64,000 bases of DNA from CAWKGV01 sp963849305 (GTDB taxonomy: Bacteria > Pseudomonadota > Alphaproteobacteria > Acetobacterales > Acetobacteraceae). How positions within the stretch are numbered: position 1 is the first letter of the stretch; each line of letters opens with the position of its first letter. A program made the translations under genes and the position numbers. The notes under the pieces were generated by a model. It worked only from the letters and a program-made list of their open reading frames with translations. It did no database searches and was not told the origin of the DNA. Below are positions 60,714 to 64,000 of this stretch, piece after piece. Where the stretch lies: contig CAWKGV010000005.1 of assembly GCA_963849305.1 (NCBI GenBank), positions 371,015 through 435,014 of the forward strand, written 5' to 3'.

Positions 60714-62919
60714 AGTTTCCAAGATCACCGCCAGTCATATCTCCCGTCAGGCCATTGTCTATCTCCGTCAATCGAGCGCCGCACAGGTCGAACACAATCG
60801 CGAGTCGACGGACCGGCAATATGCGCTGGAGATCAAGGCTCGCGAGCTCGGCTGGCCCGATGATCGTATCATTGTCATCGACGAGGACCTCGGTCTCTCC
60901 GGTTCCGGCGCTGTCACCCGCTCGGGATTTGCTCGCCTCACTGCCGAAGTGGCGCTCGGCCATGTCGGTCTCGTGCTCGGCCTCGAAGTTTCGCGTCTCG
61001 CCCGCAACAACGCCGACTGGCATCGCCTCATCGATCTCGCCGGCCTCAGCGACACGCTCATCGGCGATGCTGATGGCCTCTATCATCCGGCGCTGTTCAA
61101 TGACCGGCTCCTGCTCGGATTGAAAGGGACAATGAGCGAGGCCGAACTGCACGTCCTGCGCGCACGTCTGAACGGCGGTATTCGCAACAAGGCCGCCCGC
61201 GGCGAACTCAGACGCGGGTTGCCGGTCGGGTTCCTTTGGGGCGACGCCGACGGTGAGGTCCGCTTCCACCCGGATGAGGCGGTCGTGACGGCTATCCGCG
61301 CCGTCTTTGCCAAGTTTGCAGAGACCGGTTCGGTACGTCGCGTCTGGCTCTGGTTACGCTCCGAAGGGCTCAGCTTGCCGCTGCAGATGCATCAGGGATT
61401 CGAGATCCGGTGGGGTGACGCGAGCTATACGGCCATCCACCACGTGCTGACCAATCCGGTCTATGCCGGCGCCTATGCCTATGGCAAAACCCGCACGGAG
61501 ACGATGCTGGATGCCGCGGGTGGCCGGCGCAAGCGCATTCGACATCTCTCACGCTCCGAGTGGCAGGTGCTCATCCCGGAACACCATCCGGGCTTCATCG
61601 ACTGGCAGACCTATGAGGCCAATCAGGCGCGGATCGCGCAAAACACGCGCCCGGGGCCACGCAAGGTGGGGGGCGCCGTGAGGGAAGGTAACGCCCTGCT
61701 GCAGGGCCTCGCCAGCTGCGGCCATTGCGGACGTCGCCTGCGCACGCACTACCGCGGGCGTCATTCGTCAGCGGGCTATCATTGCCCCGGCAAGGTCCTT
61801 GTCGAAGGCCGCGGCGTCTATTGTCTCAATGTGGGCGGCATTCAGATTGACGACGCCGTCGCACGGACCTTCATCGCCGCCCTCGAACCGGCGAAGCTCG
61901 CAGCCAGTATCGCCGCCGCCGAAAGGCTCGAAGCAGATCGCGAGGCCATGCTCAAACAATGGCGCCTCGGCGTCGAACGAGCGAGCTACGAAGCGAGGCG
62001 CGCCGAGCGCCGATACCGTGCTGTGGATCCCGATAATCGGTTGGTTGCTCGCGGACTCGAGCGCGAGTGGGAGAAGGGCTTGAACGCCCTCGAAGCTGCT
62101 AAAGCCGAGCTTGCACGCCGCGAGCGGGAGCGTCCACGCTTACTCTCCCTGGAGGAGCGCGACCGTCTGCTCTCGATCGGGCCCGATCTGGCCAGGGTGT
62201 GGCACGCCCCAACCACCGCACCACGTGACAGGAAGGAGTTGCTGCGGGCACTGACTGAGGAAGTCATCATCAAGGTCGAGCGCGACAAAGCCGCCGCGCA
62301 CCTCACGATCCGCTGGAAAGGCGGCGCGCTCGACGAGATCGACCTGGCGCTGCCGCGCTCGCGGCCGGCCACGATCCGCACTGACGAGGACACGATCGCG
62401 CTCGTTCGCCGCCTCGCCTGCCATTACCCCGACAGCGTGATCGCCGGCATCCTCAATCGGCAGGGGCGCACAACGGCATACGGTCATCGGTTCGAGGCGG
62501 GTCACGTAGGCAACCTGCGTCGCCACTGGGACATTGGATGCTTTGAGCCGAGAGCCGACGCGCCCGACGGCGAACTGCTGACGATCAAGAAAGCCGCCAT
62601 CGTGCTCGGCGTTGCCCCGTCGACCCTCCATCGCTTGCTCAACGACGGCATCATCGCAGGCGAGCAACTGACGCCCGGAGCCCCATGGCGCATCCGTTTG
62701 ACCGATGACCTCATCGCCCGTTTCAATGGCGGCGAAGCCGACGATGGCTTCGTGCCCATGCGGGAAGCAATGCGCGCGCTCGGGGTTTCGCGACAGACCG
62801 TGTTGCAGCGTGTCAAGCGCGGCGAACTCGACGCGGTCCACGTGATGCGCGGCAAACAAAAGGGACTCCGGATCAAGGTGATAGCCCGCCAATCCGAACT
62901 GCTTATCCCAACCTCATGA
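60706..62919 (+). CDS. Large serine recombinase, copy 2
   Basis: 737 residues, differing from copy 1 only at residue 33 (Glu instead of Lys), near the catalytic Ser23. All motifs of copy 1 are kept, so both copies should be active. Confidence 0.95.
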   Translation: MNEVSKITASHISRQAIVYLRQSSAAQVEHNRESTDRQYALEIKARELGWPDDRIIVIDEDLGLSGSGAVTRSGFARLTAEVALGHVGLVLGLEVSRLARNNADWHRLIDLAGLSDTLIGDADGLYHPALFNDRLLLGLKGTMSEAELHVLRARLNGGIRNKAARGELRRGLPVGFLWGDADGEVRFHPDEAVVTAIRAVFAKFAETGSVRRVWLWLRSEGLSLPLQMHQGFEIRWGDASYTAIHHVLTNPVYAGAYAYGKTRTETMLDAAGGRRKRIRHLSRSEWQVLIPEHHPGFIDWQTYEANQARIAQNTRPGPRKVGGAVREGNALLQGLASCGHCGRRLRTHYRGRHSSAGYHCPGKVLVEGRGVYCLNVGGIQIDDAVARTFIAALEPAKLAASIAAAERLEADREAMLKQWRLGVERASYEARRAERRYRAVDPDNRLVARGLEREWEKGLNALEAAKAELARRERERPRLLSLEERDRLLSIGPDLARVWHAPTTAPRDRKELLRALTEEVIIKVERDKAAAHLTIRWKGGALDEIDLALPRSRPATIRTDEDTIALVRRLACHYPDSVIAGILNRQGRTTAYGHRFEAGHVGNLRRHWDIGCFEPRADAPDGELLTIKKAAIVLGVAPSTLHRLLNDGIIAGEQLTPGAPWRIRLTDDLIARFNGGEADDGFVPMREAMRALGVSRQTVLQRVKRGELDAVHVMRGKQKGLRIKVIARQSELLIPTS

Positions 62920-62946
62920 ACCAGGGCGCATTATGACGCGAGATCC

Positions 62947-63386
62947 AACAGTCCCTTGATGTCGAACTCCAGAACCCATCCATATTTCCAGCACCGCTTG
63001 CGCGTGACGCCGACCGCATCCAGTGCCGATTTGCCCGGCCTGTAGCCGTAGGAATCCGCCAGAAAAATGGGGTCCAGGTCCGGCTCAAGGAGTTGCTTGA
63101 CCACCATCTGCGCGATCCGATCGCTGACGGTTGGGACACCCAAAATCCTTTCGCCCCCACTCTTCTTCGGAATGGGGACAGCACGGACCGGCGGCGGAAA
63201 GTAGGCTCCCGAGCTCATTCGGTTCCAGAGCTTGTACAGGTTTCCCTTCAAGTTGGCCTCGAATCCTTCGATCGTCTGACCATCCACGCCGGCCGCACCG
63301 TGATTGGATTTGACCGCTTTATACGCTTCGTACACTTGCCACTTCTCGATCATGAAGGGCTTGTTCGTCGTATTTATCGTCGTCAT
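62947..63386 (-). pseudogene. Intron RT N-terminal part, copy 2
   Basis: Same as copy 1. A G to A change upstream makes a TTG at 63407 in frame (TTGAAGCAACTGG), a possible alternative start absent from copy 1. The upstream 540 bases (63387-63929) are intron RNA sequence without a gene. Confidence 0.9.
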
Positions 63387-63929
63387 CCTGGTTCCCAGTT
63401 GCTTCAATTCCTACGACCGCCTGACTCGACCCCTTCGCTCCAGCGCCATTACAGAGCCTTCACCGCTACTATGGGCCGATCCGCCCCAGGTCTTGGCTTC
63501 GGTACTCTCGCCTCGCGGTGTGCGCCGCTTGTGCTTCTCCCTTGGCATCCAAGACCTGGTTCCCGCAGTTCCGCGCAGCAGCCTGTGCCCAGCTCCCCCC
63601 TATACGCCGGTCGCCGTCCGCCCAGTCATCAGGCTCCCGGCAGACTGATCCCAGAGGTGTGGACCGCCTCTGGTTTTGACGACACGTATGGTTATCGACG
63701 CGTCTTCGAGGGTTTGCTTTCGCTCGGCTTCCGGGCACCCACCTGCCCCAAGTACCCCTCGGGACTTTTCATCCGACGCTCACCACCACGGTCTGGACCG
63801 CAGCAGCTCGGATTGGTTTGGGACCTGCTCCTGAAAGCCGATCCCGATGGGCCTACCATCATCTCCCGCGCAGCTTCACGCCACGGTTCAGTTCATCGCT
63901 GAACTCCTTTCCGTGCCTCTGCGGCACAC

Positions 63930-63972
63930 GCCCACATACCCACAGCCGCCGCAACAACAGCAGGCAGCTTGA
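63930..63972 (+). pseudogene. IS3 OrfB C-terminal end (3' exon side of the intron)
   Basis: Joined to 54539 it reads SALPTYPQPPQQQQAA and stop at 63972, the typical glutamine-rich tail of this IS3 group. The remaining 28 bases of the window should lead to the IS right end. Confidence 0.85.
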
Positions 63973-64000
63973 GATTCACGATGGTCAGGACGGCGCCGCT

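Larger units (their letters stand above)
60186..62948 (+). mobile_element. Serine-recombinase element, copy 2
   Basis: Flanked by AA at 60184-60185 and 62947-62948 like copy 1. Two copies in direct orientation in neighbouring sites could recombine or excise separately. Confidence 0.88.
59286..63929 (-). mobile_element. Group II intron, copy 2, interrupted
   Basis: Same boundaries as copy 1 (GTGTGCC at 63929, CTACTCACC at 59286). Domain V at 59327-59359. Its 5' side is followed by the true orfB continuation, so this copy sits in the original right junction. Confidence 0.85.
59193..63937. repeat. Tandem duplication, copy 2 (4745 bp)
   Basis: Repeats 54447-59192. Differences seen: one extra base and one substitution near 59789 (RT), G to A at 60491, A to G changing Lys33 to Glu in the recombinase, G to A near 63405, two fewer C in the C-run near 63595, and C to T near 63813. 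After 63937 the sequence continues into the true orfB end. Confidence 0.95.

Noticed and set aside
53283..63972. CRISPR array or prophage as explanation of the repeats
   Set aside because: No short spaced repeats; the repeat is one 4.75-kb tandem unit, and there are no capsid, terminase or lysis genes.

Overview
The window is GC-rich DNA from an alphaproteobacterium. The gene families fit a methylotrophy-capable or alcohol-oxidising member of the Rhodospirillales/Acetobacteraceae best, but that placement is inference from gene content; there is no rRNA gene in the window.

Layout. 1-3.9 kb: cobalamin-dependent methionine synthase (metH, running off the left edge) behind an ArsR-methyltransferase fusion regulator with a perfect operator-like dyad. 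4.8-9.8 kb: six minus-strand genes that overlap end to start, forming the ABC-type export/beta-propeller cassette associated with PQQ-dependent alcohol oxidation, with a divergent secreted DUF2380-type gene. 10.4-22.8 kb: tetrahydromethanopterin/methylofuran C1 genes: an MfnB-FolB fusion, MfnE-like kinase, DHPS-like pterin-binding protein, DUF447, then (after an intrusion of a methyltransferase-TPR gene, DUF5996 and a broken hydrolase) MfnF-like, HisA/F-like, fae, a CitG-like protein, an ATP-grasp ligase and a coupled serine hydrolase. These supply the C1-carrier cofactors and the formaldehyde-activating enzyme; the core dehydrogenases (mtdB, mch, fhc) are not in the window.

22.9-52.8 kb is a mixed chromosomal stretch: ferritin-like protein, ATP-dependent DNA ligase with AsmA, TenA, an ArsR/SRPBCC pair with a probable leaderless start, a sugar ABC transporter, MOSC, Uma2, queG, fumC, two MFS pumps, CHRD, acyl-CoA dehydrogenase, paaAB without paaCDE, arsM, an AtzG/GatC-like small subunit with an amidase, ThiF/MoeB-DsrE, SH3 and PanE-like genes. 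Ten genes between about 16 and 42 kb carry single-base frameshifts, including fumC and five in one acyl-CoA dehydrogenase gene. This looks more like consensus error than decay and should be checked before any gene is called dead.

53.3-64 kb is a nested, tandemly duplicated mobile region. An IS3-family element (orfA/orfB with a T-TTT-TTA slippery site) has a group II intron inserted antisense in orfB. The intron's reverse-transcriptase gene is split by a 2.76-kb element carrying two small genes and a 737-residue large serine recombinase, flanked by an AA dinucleotide. The whole 4.75-kb block (end of orfB, intron and inner element) is then present twice in tandem, joined at a 3-bp ACC microhomology, with only about six small differences. 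Removing the inner element restores the RT frame, and removing the intron restores the transposase frame, so the order of insertion can be read directly from the sequence.
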